A DNA stretch of 64,000 nucleotides from Bicyclus anynana (Eukaryota > Arthropoda > Insecta > Lepidoptera > Nymphalidae), in the NCBI RefSeq assembly GCF_947172395.1, contig NC_069087.1, positions 2,604,001 to 2,668,000 of the forward strand, in the 5' to 3' direction. The notes under the pieces were generated by a model. It worked only from the letters and a program-made list of their open reading frames with translations. It had not been told where the DNA came from and ran no database searches. The translations under genes were made by a program, and so were the position numbers. Shown here one piece after another: positions 1-12,142 of this stretch. Position 1 is the stretch's first letter; the number at the start of each line of letters is the position of its first letter.

Positions 1-1898
1 ACTTAAAGTAATAATAATAAAAATAACTTTATTGCCATTCTTACTCATAAGTCGTACAATTCAATTTAAATGTAATCAAAATACAATTCAATTATCATTT
101 TACTCAAAAGCTAAAAAACTACAATACTAAACAGACACAACACAATAATATAAAAGTATTTATAGACAGTCTTAAATAGAGGCTAGTCTTACGAATTCAA
201 TAAATGATAGTCAAGTCAGAGGTGAAGTTAAAAGAGGCAACATCTTATTACTCCTCCATAAGTAAGTCCTCGATTCCAACGTAGCAGGGCAAGTTAAGAT
301 CTAATTTAAATTTAGTAGTTCATTATTTATTTTAATTATAGCTCATAAATTTATGTACATGGTTTATTATTTATTTAGTTTTAAAACCACTATGTGAAGT
401 TATCTCTATTATTATATTATTAGTAATTCTGTTAATAGTAGAAATGAGGGAATGAATATATTTGTTCAGGTATATTCGTAGTAGAGCATTTTTTACGTAA
501 CTCAGACTGTTTATTTACCGCATTATCTATATAATGAGATACATTGCTACTTCATACCATCAGAGTACTTCACCAGGCTATTTAGCGACATTAAAGAGCA
601 TTTATCGCACTGCAAGGGGACAGCCGATCATTTTTGGATTATGGCTTATAGCTGCCCCTGCAGATAGAGGAATTAATTTACGAAAGTACCGCACGCAGAC
701 CAGACTAACCAGACCTAAGGGAATACAAGGTTCCCCACAATTTGTAATAGTTGAGGTACTCTACCGAGGGGGTGGAGGGTTCTATTAAGTTTGGTTCGGT
801 CATAAACTGGACGTTCTTTGAGGGATTATGAACGGCGGAGTGTGTTTGAAAGGGGGATGAGATGTTTTTTGCGTAATTAGTGGCGCGAGGGTCTTTCTTG
901 CGGTAAGTGGTGCTTTGCCAATGTTTGGTTGGCGACAAAGCTGATTAATATATCTACGGGAATTGAGTGCTTCTACAAACTTCCTTTCGCTTTCATTTTC
1001 ACTTCCAGACTTTAAATGGGTTTTGTCGTGCATTTTATGTTCTGCTTCAGATGTTTTTCTTTCAACGGACCGCGTTTTATGAACTTGGGATTTATTTATT
1101 TTAATGTTTATTTTGTCACAACTGACTCTATTATGGGGAGTATTCATCTCGTTATTCGTCTTTTAGCTCGCACCGCAAAAATAAACTTTGGCCCTACTGT
1201 CTAAATACTTCCTGTATCTAACATTTACTTTAAGCAGAAACTATCTGGTGATATGATGTTTAGTTTCTGCTTAAACTATGGAAGCCTGGGCTCTGGCCGG
1301 ATAAACTACATCCTTAAAAGCTATAAAACTATGATTGACGAACCACTCGATGGTGAGTGGAAAACAATCGCCTATAAAATACTTTTTTACGACTTCAGCT
1401 AGAGTAATGAAGGTTGTTTCTAGTAATGTCTTGATTGGTTATCGGACCATTTAGATGCACTCTACAATAGGTATGTCTTTCTGAATGTATATGAGCGATG
1501 TATATAAACCAACAAGAGAAAAATGACAGAATAGGTACTCGTATGTTTTCAAAAAAAACAAATTTGTTCTCATGTTTGAAAACTCCACAAATCTAATTTT
1601 GCTTCCGTTTATTAGACAAAATTGAAAAGTATGCGTAAAATTCTTAAAAGAGTACGGATATTAAAAAAAAAATGTAATCACGGCTCCTATATCAAAAAAG
1701 CAAACATTCCGACGTCAGAAGGGCCCCTTGATATAAAATGACTGACAATACGAAAATGTTTAGAGCTAGAGATATTAAAAGTGGATGGTATGGGGGCATC
1801 TACACACAATAAAATGGACTGTGAGCCTGCATTAGCTAGACTTGCCTCGTTTTACGAAGGTTTGTCAGTATATGCTCCTACAATACACTAGCGGGAAA
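1..1898. other. AT-rich non-coding stretch, no gene seen
   Basis: No open frame here has coding character. The short frames between 534 and 1204 overlap one another on both strands and show no family motif. I see only AT-rich sequence and no clear repeat boundary. It may be intergenic, or intron of the plus-strand gene whose first recognisable exon is at 14958. Confidence 0.5.
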
Positions 1899-2024
1899 AA
1901 TCAGTTGGTATTGGGAGAAGTAACTCTTTGGAAGAAACTTTTTCAAAGAGCAGCAGAAGCGCATCAGAAGACAATTAAATTTTTCCCAAATATAAAAGTC
2001 TTCTTACAAATTCTCGCTACAATA
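1899..2024 (+). mobile_element. hAT-like transposase fragment (C-terminal region)
   Basis: The plus frame encodes a stretch containing LWKKLFQRAAEAHQK followed by FFPNIKVFLQILATI. A 'FPNI..LLQILATLP' segment is typical of the C-terminal dimerisation region of hAT transposases and of domesticated ZMYM/THAP relatives. The similarity stops right after ILATI, where the usual TATAERSFS-like motif should follow, so this is a truncated relic. Upstream, another frame carries plausible residues, which suggests a frameshift. The identification comes from motif recognition only. Confidence 0.4.
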
Positions 2025-2586
2025 AATAACTACTTGCAGCTTCTCTATACTAATATGCTTATACCGTCTTCGAGATTCGAGGAGGATTGACGGTTGTTCG
2101 AGAACAAACGTTGTGCGGTTTCCTTGATAAAACCTACCCTCATAAGGATCGCCCAAAAACCTGGATCCGCCACTAATACCATAGGTAAGTTCGCGTCGGT
2201 AGCCAAATATGGTGTTTGGATTGTAGTGGCTTTGAAAGATAGCAGCTTTCAAGTGTCCAGACCCTAAACCTTACAAGTATATAGCGTATGACTCGTGAGA
2301 ATTTATGAGTCTAGTGGCTAGTCACTTAGCTTCGCGGCAACCCTTCAAAAACCATCGCTAAAAATCAAACTTCAAGAGTCTATATAGAAGTATTGCCACA
2401 AAACCAAGGGTCTGGTTACTAGAAATAATTGCACGTGACATCCTGCAAAATATATCAGGAACTTGCGTTTTATACTTGGACGATTGTAGATTAGACCCTT
2501 GAAGGCTTCCACTTTCCACAGCCCTAGTTAGTTAACCTATAATAGGTGCACGGGCTAAAGACTTTCAGCCCTAATAAAATTTAAAT

Positions 2587-2670
2587 TCTCCACAATAAAA
2601 CGGCCGGGCTCATCATCGAGAGATCGCAGTTCGATCCCCGATGGTCGTACCGACTCCTAGCCTTTGCAGA
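2587..2670 (+). mobile_element. tRNA-like SINE head fragment
   Basis: It contains a B-box-like GTTCGATCCCC in a short GC-richer segment starting near GGCCGGGCTCATCATCGAG. No acceptor or anticodon stem can be built, so it is not a functional tRNA. It resembles the tRNA-derived 5' end of a SINE. Confidence 0.3.
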
Positions 2671-3554
2671 CTATTAGAGTACCAATATATCTTTTAAAAC
2701 ATATTTTGAAATTCTTATATTAAGTATCTTTAAAAAAAAAACTCACTGATCATCTATCGGTGAGTTCTTCCTCATAATAATTAGTTAAATTATAATCTTT
2801 TGTTCTTTGTAGTATTTGTATTTGACTGTTTATATGTTTTTAGTGAGGGTTGTGGGCACTTATCATAGATGTACGGTCTAAGTGAATGTAAGCTATATAT
2901 AAACATTATATATATGTATGTTTTTAGTTTGCGTAAATAAATAAATAAATGAGGTAAGTCTGGGTACCGCATGCTCGTTCTAAAAGGCAGAGGTAGGAAC
3001 ATTTAAGTGACGGGAAATGGGAAAATCAAAATTCGCGTTCGCCATTCAAATTCACAGATAAATGTGTCGTAGTGTACGTTCGGTGGGTTCCGTAACAATG
3101 ATACAAAATGCTCGCTCAAAAAATATGCCATTTTTTCCGTTTTTTGCTTTCCTATTATTCTAACGCGCTATGGTGTGTACAACTCGATATGGCCTGATGT
3201 TTAAACAAAGGCATTATTGAGCATTTTTTTTTTAATATTAATAAAATCAGTTCCCTATACAATGGTAAAACAAGGCTATTTTTAAATTGACATTTATACA
3301 GAAGTAGATTTTGTGATCAAAAATATATCATTGTATCGTTTATAATAATATTTTTCAAGAATTTTGCTACAATTTGACGATCAGAATTTTGTACTTAAAT
3401 TATACTAAAGGCTGGCCAAATGCAGATTAGCCAGTTACAAGTATATGTATTGTGTAAATATATTTATAATGGCGGGAAATGAAACTCGTATGTCCACCAC
3501 TTATGGTAATGGAGGAATGTAAAATTTTCACCTTTTACAAAATAAAGACGGTCT

Positions 3555-3731
3555 GTGTGCCTAGTGGGAGTTTTCACTATTTTCATACTGTTACTATCGC
3601 GTTGACGTTTACGCAAATTTATATGAAATTGAAACAGTTGTGCAGTAGTGCCACTAGATGGCGCTGTTCCAATTCCTTGGAAATTCGCGTTTACGTTACG
3701 TGACAGTAACAGTATCAAACTGCCACTAGGC
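3555..3731. mobile_element. Foldback MITE, copy A, with central CTCF-like motif
   Basis: The two halves are imperfect inverted repeats. The left end is GTGTGCCTAGTGGGAGTTTT and the right end is AAACTGCCACTAGG. The element is homologous along its length to the better preserved copy at 29931-30110. At the centre, 3651-3664 reads CCACTAGATGGCGC. A minus-strand open frame across it is only a by-product of the palindrome. Confidence 0.75.
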
Positions 3732-4254
3732 CCTCTGATGACAGGCTCTCGACGTAAATAACTATAGTTGTGAAATAAAAAATAATAAAGCAAAATGAAA
3801 ATGTCGAGAAACAGTATCTAAGAGAAAATGTTTAGATGAAAATGTCGAGATATACTCCCAGCGTGGCATTCAGCATGTAGCGATGTACATCGGAGGGAGC
3901 GGACAAACAGTCCGGTTTAATGAAATATTTTGAATATTTGTATTTGATTCGTGCTCCGATACAGCCAGTCTTGAATGAACTTTGCTAACTTTGTAGACGA
4001 TACTTGAACTACGTGGTATTGGGACGTGGTTACAAATAACACACAATATAATTAATTGTTATTTACTACCAGTCGCCCGTCCACGTTCGTACGATTTTTA
4101 AATACTTTCAAATGAAATTTTCTCCCTCCCCATTTGAAGTAAGTACATACTTGTTACTAGTTTGCCTGACATATACAAAAAATAATAATAAACAAATGTG
4201 ATAGCTCCAGAGATTAGCTCTTCCGCTTTATAATCAAACTAATAGGCGAAAGTG

Positions 4255-4320
4255 TATATGTGTGTGATGTGTGTGATGTGTGTGTGTGTATCAGTGTTTG
4301 TGTGTAAGTGTGTATGTTTG
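4255..4320. repeat. Degenerate (TG)n microsatellite
   Basis: This is an alternating TG-rich tract with ATG and AAG interruptions. It abuts the Helitron-like repeat that ends at 4629. Confidence 0.85.
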
Positions 4321-4629
4321 TTCTCCCTTTGCGCTGCAGCTACTGTAGCGATTTGGCTGAAATTTGGAATGATAATATATTTTCGTTTATCGTTTATAAT
4401 CGTTTATTCTCTATAAAACCGTAACATATAGGTAAAAATAGCTTAACACTATAATTAATGGATGAGTAACAGGTATCTAAACTAAGAAAGAACTTGCATT
4501 ATAGACACCTGTTTTTTATTTTACTCTGTATTGACACATAGGCTACTTTTCCTCCCGGAAAAATCGTAAGTTCCCACGAGATTTGTGAAAAATTAAATCC
4601 ACATGGACGTAGTCGCAGGCGCCCACTAG
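4321..4629 (+). mobile_element. Helitron-like non-autonomous element, 3' part
   Basis: It carries the internal phrase CGATTTGGCTGAAATTTGG shared by many lepidopteran elements and ends GCGCCCACTAG followed by T, which is the CTAG|T 3' border expected of Helitrons. The 5' border is not clear because the TG tract precedes it. Confidence 0.5.
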
Positions 4630-5274
4630 TATTAATATAAATTCAAACAGTTTGATTATCATCAGCTTATCTCTTCTTTACTATTTACCATGGCCGTGAC
4701 TACAGGTTAACAAACGACTTAGCGTTTCGCTATGATCCCGCATAAAAACCAACAAAAGAATGTGTGGAATAGTAGGTACCTCTCCCCGATTCCAGCATAT
4801 ACTATATTGTCACTTACGAGTAACAATGACAAGAGATTGTGATCCCTTGACTGCATTTTCAACTACAATTTCAACACAAATAAATACTAGCACCACTACA
4901 ATCAAGGCTACTCGGTCTTCGTGAAATAAACGTAAGCACAGTCGGGAGCTTATTTTATGCTGGACAAATTTCGCAAAGCGGGTATCCTCTGTGAATTTTT
5001 AATTTGGCAGCTTAGGGAATATTTGGGGAACAATTTGAGACTTAATATTTCATAATGTTGAACCTTCGGATTTTCACAATGAAAACTTTTTACGAGACAT
5101 TGGGAGAACGTTTTCGTACAACTCGCGCGAAATTTTCGCTCTTTTTTCGGCAATTTTTCGTCTTAAATTAAGTAAGATTGAGTGGCAGTCAAATTGGAAG
5201 TGAGGTGTGATGGAAAAACGTTATTTACATCTCCTTGGTAATACACATAAAAGAGGAAATTTGGTATAGATAAA

Positions 5275-5485
5275 GTTTAAGAAATTAAATATCAGGTGTC
5301 TCAAACGGTGAAGGAAAAACATCGTGAGGAAACCTGCATACCAGAGAATTTTCTTAATTCTCTGCGTGTGTGAAGTCTGTCGATCCGCATTGGGCCAGCG
5401 TGGTGGACTATTGGCCTACTCCTCTCACTGTGAGAGGAGACTCGAGCTCAGCACTCGAACCGAATATGGGTTGATAATGATGAAA
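5275..5485 (+). mobile_element. tRNA-derived SINE (Metulj-like), 5'-truncated
   Basis: It matches the body and tail seen in the longer copy at 38420-38740: GTGTCTCAAACGGTGAAGG, then AATTCTCTGCGTGTGTGAAG, then GGCCAGCGTGGTGGACTA, ending GATAATGATGA. The tRNA-like head is missing from this copy. Confidence 0.75.
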
Positions 5486-5569
5486 CATATAGTAGCGAAC
5501 ACCAGCGACTTCATCCGTCCTAGACCTGTAGCCATTTGGCACGTCGATTCTCTTTCTACAAACGCTAAA

Positions 5570-5680
5570 ACAACTTAAAAGTTGGAGGTGCATGCCTCGG
5601 ACCGGATTCGAAACCACACCCTCCGGAATCGGAGGCAGAGGTCAATCCACTGGACTAGCATGAGCTATTAAGGCTTAAAA
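5570..5680 (-). mobile_element. tRNA-derived SINE head (Metulj-like)
   Basis: Read on the minus strand this is the tRNA-like head with a B box (GGTTTCGAATCC, one inserted T) and the start of the SINE body. It lies about 90 bp from a plus-oriented body fragment of the same family, so the two are in opposite orientation. Confidence 0.7.
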
Positions 5681-6629
5681 TTACAAGGCGCTGAAAACAA
5701 ATAAAAAGAATACATAAGGAAAGTAATACAGTGCACGCACAACCAATGTAAGGACATTAAAATGGCGGAAAACGGTAAATCGGCTATGCACAATGACTGG
5801 GGTTTCCCGGTTTAAAAGCCCCTCCTCTAAACAATAATTCAGCTTCACCCTTCCGAAGTGCAAGGGCGCATTTACAGAGGGCAATGCTCATAGGGCTGGC
5901 GTGTCTGCTGTTGATTATTTTTATCGATATCGATGTATCAACGTATCGTTTATTCGTTTAACGTTACAGTTGAGACTTAACGTGTTAATTTAAAAGACAT
6001 AGACCGGTTTCATCGCCTTCTAGTAAGTGTGGTAGTAAGTTTGTCACTTTCTTACAATATTATGTCAGATGAAAAATACATAACTTGTAAATCCCACACT
6101 TACCAAACGGAAAAACAACCATTTGAATTAGTATAATAAATAGTGAGTAGCGTAAGAATAGTGTAAGGTGTTATTAATTTTATTAATAATTAATTTTTTG
6201 GCTAATTGGTACTATTTATTAATAATATACTAACTATTAGTCTAAGAACAATTTAATGCATTTTAGTTCGGAACATAGTAAAGTTCCTTCAAATTGATTA
6301 TACGTCTTCTAGGTAAGTGCGCGCCAACTTAGACCACATTAATGCTGTCCATAAGGCTTAATGATGTATGAATGTATTCAAGATTGTATAAAAAATAAAG
6401 TTGTTATCGGTAGAAATAGCACTTCCCCAGACGAGCTTCATTACAAAAAAAATCTTCTCCATTTGATGATGATGATATTAGGTACTTAAATTCACTTCAA
6501 CTTTGACTTTGACTTGACTTTAACAATGAAATGAAAATAACAGTGCACGTAAAAAAAACAAAATTTTTCAAAAAAAACAAAAATACGCTAACATGAGTCT
6601 CTGGAAGGCAACCTAGTGAAGAAGCTAAT

Positions 6630-6790
6630 GTATATAATAAGTATCGATATGTAGTTATCGATATAAGTCGCCAGTCTCTATACACCGGACACAGGGGTGC
6701 ATCGGTTCGCCCGCGAGGCCGGCGCGTCTCCAATTTACACTCGCGCTCTAATTGTGTTCGCCGCATATTCAGTTACGACTTATTTCGGCT
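6630..6790 (+). promoter_or_regulatory. Possible promoter-like CpG-rich segment
   Basis: A local GC- and CpG-rich block (6680-6750) is followed by TCAGTT at about 6769, which fits the arthropod initiator consensus TCAKTY. It lies 8 kb upstream of the first recognised exon of the plus-strand coiled-coil gene. No TATA box or downstream promoter element was confirmed and no coding start is visible, so this is only a candidate. Confidence 0.2.
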
Positions 6791-6839
6791 ATTTGTAAAC
6801 AGACATACATATATAAACCTCGTTGGTCATGTTATTAGT

Positions 6840-6930
6840 TTATGCCGCTTTATATCTTGATGTCCTGGAGTTGAATCCTGGATCGCACAGCAAGGCAATA
6901 TTGAGCTTTACTCTTTTACAAGAACATTGG
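6840..6930 (+). mobile_element. SINE fragment with B-box-like sequence
   Basis: The segment GAGTTGAATCCTGG is B-box-like and is followed by GGCAATATTGAGCTTT, a body typical of a second lepidopteran tRNA-SINE family. Boundaries are approximate. Confidence 0.4.
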
Positions 6931-8157
6931 CATCATTTTGTTGTTGACATTCATCCGACTCGACGAAACGCTTCGCATCAACTTTTCTAATTAGAACAGC
7001 TAAGACGTGGAATGGCCTTACAGCTTCTGTGTTTCTGACACGTATGTCTTGCACTGAAGTCTTGATAAAGATAGTAAGACTGACTTTTTAAACAACATAT
7101 TGTATTTAAGCCATAAATGTGTAAAAAGTTTGCACAATTTTAAATTCATCCGAAATTTCGAAAGCCTCTAAAATCGAGTTTAAATATTCCGGTGCAATAC
7201 AATACATACACGATTATACGTGTCGCGGAGTATTAACCATAACTTCAAGGTGTTGAAAAGTCCACTTATATGAGCCGAATTGCATAACTAATTTCTTTTT
7301 AACTAAAAAAAAAACTTTTTATGTTTTCATACAAAGTAATTCAATTCATTCCGACTGTCCTTGTAACACACGCCTTTATCTATCGTTACATTTTAAAATA
7401 CGTAATCGTACGTAAGATTGTCGTTATCAACGAGATATTGCAACTAACACACCGCACTTTACTAGTAAGCTACTTCATGATATTTATCAATGAATAGATT
7501 TGGCTAGGTCATAATATAAGGATGCGATGTAAGGGACGCAATTTAAGATCTATTTACAAAAGAAATATTTTTTACTGGGAACATTAGAATATTTTTTATA
7601 GGAACACACAATACGTATACAAACAGGTGAAGGTCCTAAAAGGTGATAAAAACAGAAAATATTTTCTCGTTAGGTGATATTTAACAGTAAACACTGGCAG
7701 TATATTTGCCTCCACTTGGCAAAAGCTCGCGCGGACAACTAGAAGGAACTTATTGCCTGAATTTCGTTTTGCGACGAACGTTTGGACACGTAAAACTCCG
7801 GAATCCCCGGCGGCCAAACGACAGAATTCCGATTTGAAACGTCGAAAGGCGAGAGAAAACTGAATATACCAATTGGTTTATTTTCTCAGCATTGGCTCTG
7901 TTCTCTATTCTGTCTCGTTTTAACTGTGACCAAATGTATATATAATGAACTAATTCTCTACAGCAGAGTAAAAAAACAAATACTTATTTATTGGATATTA
8001 TCCGCTGCCCCGCGTAGTTTCCGTTCCCATAAGAATACAGGGATAAAATATAGTCTATGACATTTACAAATAACGTGGATTTCTAGTAGTAAAAAAAAAT
8101 TCATAATCAGTATAGATTCAGTATAAATACAATACCGCAAACTTTACCTCTTTATAA

Positions 8158-8455
8158 TCTAATATATAAAATTCTCGTGTCACAGTTTTCGTTGCCATAC
8201 TCCTCCGAAACGGGTTGACCGATTTTGATGACATTTTTTGTGCTTATCCGGCATCTATGAGAATAGGCCAACATCTATTTCTAAAAACCCCTAAATCCTA
8301 GGGGTAGGGTAAAAGTTGGGTATGACTAGGGTAGGGGTAGGGTTGAGGTACGGTAGAGGTAATGTAGGGGTAAGGTAGGAGTAGGGTAGAAGCAGGGTAG
8401 GGTAGGGATAGGGAACAAGTGCATCATAAGTCAAAGCGATGCTTGAGCGAGTTAG
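8158..8455 (+). mobile_element. Helitron-like element with internal TAGGG-type minisatellite
   Basis: It starts TCTAATATATAAAATTCTCG after an A at 8157 and ends ..GAGTTAG before a T at 8456, so it has A|TC...TTAG|T borders. The phrase CGAAACGGGTTGACCGATTT is shared by this class. From about 8295 to 8410 it holds a degenerate GGGTAGGGGTA minisatellite. No coding capacity is seen. Confidence 0.6.
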
Positions 8456-9294
8456 TATAGATAACACTCGCTGTAGTAAATGAAAAGTTTTGTACTGCGC
8501 AATATTAATACCTTTTGTAATTACAATTACGAGATTTACAATTACATATTAAATAATAATTAAATTAAATTAATTGAAACTTGTTTACAAAATAATAAAT
8601 TTAAATTTAAATAAGAAAATATTTATATATTTGTTCACCCATGGGCTAGGTACCCAATACCCTCATATGGCGAGGCATATCCTTTGGGCCAAATATGCGC
8701 CAGCTCTTGGGTCACCTGACGAATAGATCAATGTATTTATTATATTCTCTATCGTAAATTCACAAACGCAGTCAAGTCAATTCCGATCCCACAAATGGAT
8801 AAAATGGATACAAAAGAAACTAGTTAAAGTGTTAATAAACTACTCTTTCATTTACAATTCATTATATGTAGATGGGCCGTCTTATTAGAGCGATCACAAT
8901 AATTGATTCATTATCAACAATGGCCACTGTGCAGGTAGCTGCATAAATCTTATCCGATCGGAGCCGGCGGGATGCTGGCTTTGAATAATAGCTGCAGGCT
9001 ACGTCTCCATTGACGCACGTCTAAAAGATCTACTCCTATTTAATTTAGCGTCATAACTCCACGGTAAAGGCCGGATAACATCACGAGGTCCTGGATAAAA
9101 TTGCGAAAATACAAGGATTTTATTAAAATTTATTCAAGTGAATAAATCTAACTAAATAAAAAGAAATAAATAAAATAAAAAACCCAAGTTTTTGATTTAT
9201 ATCAAGATGGCGCCCGTAGAGCAACTATGACATGTCAATTGACAGCAAACGTCAAATCGATTACTGCATTGAAAACGTCATCTCTCCGCCATTA

Positions 9295-9494
9295 TCTATA
9301 CTAATATTATAAAGCTGAAGAGTTTGTTTGTTTGATTGATTGAACGCGCTAATCTCTGGAATTATTTGTCCGATTTGAAAATTTCTTTCAGTGTTAGATA
9401 GCCCATTTATCGAGGAAGGCTATAGGCTATATATTATCCCTGTATTCCTACGGGAACGGGAACTACGCGGGTGAAACCGCGCGGCGTTAGCTAG
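9295..9494 (+). mobile_element. Helitron-like element, intact borders
   Basis: It begins TCTATACTAATATTATAAAG after an A (9294) and ends ..GGCGTTAGCTAG before a T (9495). These are canonical A|TC...CTAG|T Helitron borders, and a GC-rich short hairpin-prone segment (CCGCGCGGCG) precedes the 3' end. A homologous minus-strand copy lies at 39831-40027. It is non-autonomous, with no Rep/helicase. Confidence 0.7.
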
Positions 9495-10008
9495 TTATTC
9501 ATATTAATGTTGCATTTCTTGGGAAATAATGATTATTATTTCGATATAATTAAAGTAAATTCGTAGATTTGTATAAACACAAAAAGGTAAAAAAAATATC
9601 CTTTTTTATTTCCGGCAGGGTACAATGACTGATCTTGGGCTCCATACAATTTTGGACCATCTCCTTTTAAAGTGTTATAATGATCAGTCACAAAAGTCGT
9701 GTCGTACGACAATGGAGCAACGCTAATTGGTTTCGTTAGCGCTGCCCGGCAGTACCCGGCTGCAACGCGACGCGGTAACTCAATTACGAAGACACCGGTC
9801 ACAGAGCGCAGCAAAAACCTGCCCACAACTTTGCAGTTTACAATGCAGACATACTGTGAAACCGCACAGCGATTTAATCTATATCATTTAGCACGTAAAC
9901 ATTACACCAGTGTTGTGCACTTCATATTTGCAAAAATGCGCCTACCTTGAAGATACATAACGAACTCTTTCTTGGAGAAGGAATTTTCCATTTGGTATTG
10001 CCCGGTCG

Positions 10009-10197
10009 CTCAGAGATTGCGTTTATGACACCTGTCAATGTCAATCAGAGACGTCTTAGTAACGAGTAAGTAATAACATTAAAAATTGAATAACTGTGCC
10101 AACTTATAATAAACGTATTAATTTTGGGCTAAAATTGTTAGTAACTAACAAATATAAAAAGGTGACATTGACAGGTGTCACAAATGCAATATCTGAG
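10009..10197. mobile_element. MITE with ~36-bp terminal inverted repeats
   Basis: The left arm starts CTCAGAGATTGCGTTTATGA and the right arm, reverse-complemented, starts CTCAGATATTGCATTTGTGA. Both continue into CACCTGTCAATGTCA. The arms enclose about 110 bp of AT-rich sequence. Target duplication is unclear. Confidence 0.65.
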
Positions 10198-10508
10198 ACT
10201 TTAGTTTTCATTTGTATGTATAATACCCATCCTATAGTCGAATAATGAATTCAGCGATCTCTTTTGAAGTTTCCTGTGATACCATTTTTTATTGAATGAA
10301 AAATAGTGATGTGACAAAGTGAACGATCATGATTCACTCAATATGTTCTGAACCAAATTAGTAAATAAATTTAATAAATAACAGTTACATCTGTTATTTA
10401 TTAAGAAATTTCTCAGTCTAAGGCTTAATAATAAACGTAAAACCTATTTTGAGTCACAGTAATAAAAATAAAATTATTCTAAGACCTTATTTAATTTGAC
10501 TTATCTCC

Positions 10509-10783
10509 CATGAAGAACAAACAACTCAAGAAGTTAACAGAAAAATAGCAAACGGCTGGAAGAAGTACTGGTCACTAAAAGAAATCATGAAATGTAACGA
10601 GCTAAGCATGACAATCAAATTAACTACAGGAAAACACTGGAGGAGGGTAGCACAAAATAGAACGGAGTGGAAAAGACTGGAGCAGGCCTATGCCAACAGG
10701 CACAAAATCACTCGACATAATATAATATATATGTGTATTACTCAACTCGTATATTCGGAATAAAGGGCTTATTATTATTATAA
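10509..10783 (+). mobile_element. LINE 3' end (RTE-like), ORF remnant plus (TTA) tail
   Basis: The open frame 10521-10763 contains IANGWKKYWSLKEIMK, skips sequence, and resumes with GKHWRRVAQNRTEWKRLEQA, the usual C-terminus of lepidopteran endonuclease/reverse transcriptases. An AATAAA overlaps the stop codon, and a short TTATTATTATTA tail follows, as in RTE-clade elements. The middle of the ORF is deleted, so this is a dead 5'-truncated copy. Confidence 0.65.
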
Positions 10784-10989
10784 GTTTAAACAAGATATTT
10801 TAAAATGGAAGATAAAATGTAAAGAAATATTGAAGGAGTTCCGATACCAACACATTAGTCCCTGCTCAGTATAGAACCGTATGCACTCTCGTTGATCTTC
10901 GGAGTACCGATATTAGAGTCATAAATTTATAGTTATATTTTTCTGTCTCTACTTTTTCTTCATCTTTATTTTCATCATCAGACGATTCT

Positions 10990-11103
10990 AAACTTAGTGT
11001 TACTTAATAAAAACTTAGTGTAAACTTAGTGTTTGTTTGCTCTAGATATTTGTTTTAAACAATTTAAAACAAATATCTAGAGCTCTAGATATTTGTTTTA
11101 AAT
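10990..11103. repeat. Forward-reverse-forward hairpin triplet and AAACTTAGTGT repeats
   Basis: A 20-nt unit starting CTCTAGATATTTG (11040-11059) is followed by its exact inverse (11063-11082) and immediately by the forward unit again (11083-11102). Upstream, AAACTTAGTGT occurs three times between 10990 and 11031. The arms are perfect, so the event is recent. Confidence 0.9.
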
Positions 11104-11199
11104 TGTAGTTTTTTGACCATCACAAAACATTTGAATAGTCATTGTTTATTCAATGCAAACAAACAAACAATCAAATCTTTCCCCTATATAATATTGGTA

Positions 11200-11345
11200 T
11201 CTATATTAAGTCGGGTTATTACAATACTTACAACACAAGAACGGCTGGACCGATTTGGCTGACAATTGGTGGAGAGGTGCCTTAGAACCAGGAGGACATA
11301 GAAAAGGGTAGGGGTAACTTAGGGTAGGGGTAGGCTTGAGTAGCT
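11200..11345 (+). mobile_element. Interspersed repeat fragment with TAGGG-type minisatellite
   Basis: AGAACGGCTGGACCGATTTG is a phrase shared with Helitron-like repeats of this window, and GGGTAGGGGTA units follow at about 11305-11345. Borders are not identified. Confidence 0.45.
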
Positions 11346-12142
11346 TGGCTTAAATTTTCAAATCGGAAGTAGTGGTACCCTCAGAGATCAGGGCAAATAA
11401 GTAAAAAATTGATCAATTACATAATTTACACAATTTTTCTTTCAACCGTCTGTCACTAAGCGCTATGATAGCAATTTCTGTTCAAAATTCCTCTTTGAGA
11501 GTGAATGATCTGGGGCACTATTTTTTACCTATACAGAACATGACATCACTATGACAATAAATATGGTATCATTATTTTACAAAGTGACATTAGCATCTGT
11601 CAGAAAATTCGCACGATTATTGATTATACTATAGTTAAAAACCTTGTACTCGCGAAGTTATGATACTACCCTATATTACCTCTATTGGTGAATGAATTTT
11701 TAAAAACAGTTTAATGGTGAAAGTATCACAAGCATACGTTCAATCATTCGCTTTTTATTCGCAATCCGAAACAAGAATCGATCCAGGACTGCCATTGGTT
11801 TTAATTTTACTAAAAATAAAGGTACACACAACGCTGTTCGGTCAAAGGTTCTATAGGACAGTAGGGGGGTTCAAAATGATTCCATTTGAGGCAATAACTA
11901 GAATTAAACCTTGTGTGGGTCAGCCATTAATCATCGGTGAAGTCGGCGCCTTTGCCTGCCGACGCGTAAACTGGGGTCGGATCGACTGGCGTTGTTAAGT
12001 CCGAACTAACATAGAGGGACAGTACTAATGCAATGAAATTTGGCACGTCAGGTTGTTCTTACACAAATAATAGCAAAGTGATTGATATTTCCTATCAAAT
12101 TACTTAAAGACTTTGAATAGAAACCGGTGTTACTTTGCGCAA

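Noticed and set aside
2004..2252. 82-codon minus frame with residues such as YGISGGSRFLGDPY
   Set aside because: It looked protein-like but overlaps the better supported hAT-like frame on the other strand, and I could match it to no family.
3464..3793. 109-codon minus frame
   Set aside because: It lies across a palindromic MITE, whose arms produce open frames on both strands.
8295..8410. Telomere-type repeats
   Set aside because: Insect telomeres are TTAGG. These degenerate GGGTAGGGGTA units are inside Helitron-like elements and not in pure arrays.
9536..9950. Overlapping 96- and 83-codon frames on opposite strands
   Set aside because: Neither shows a motif or codon bias. The moderate GC content of 9700-9830 alone explains their openness.
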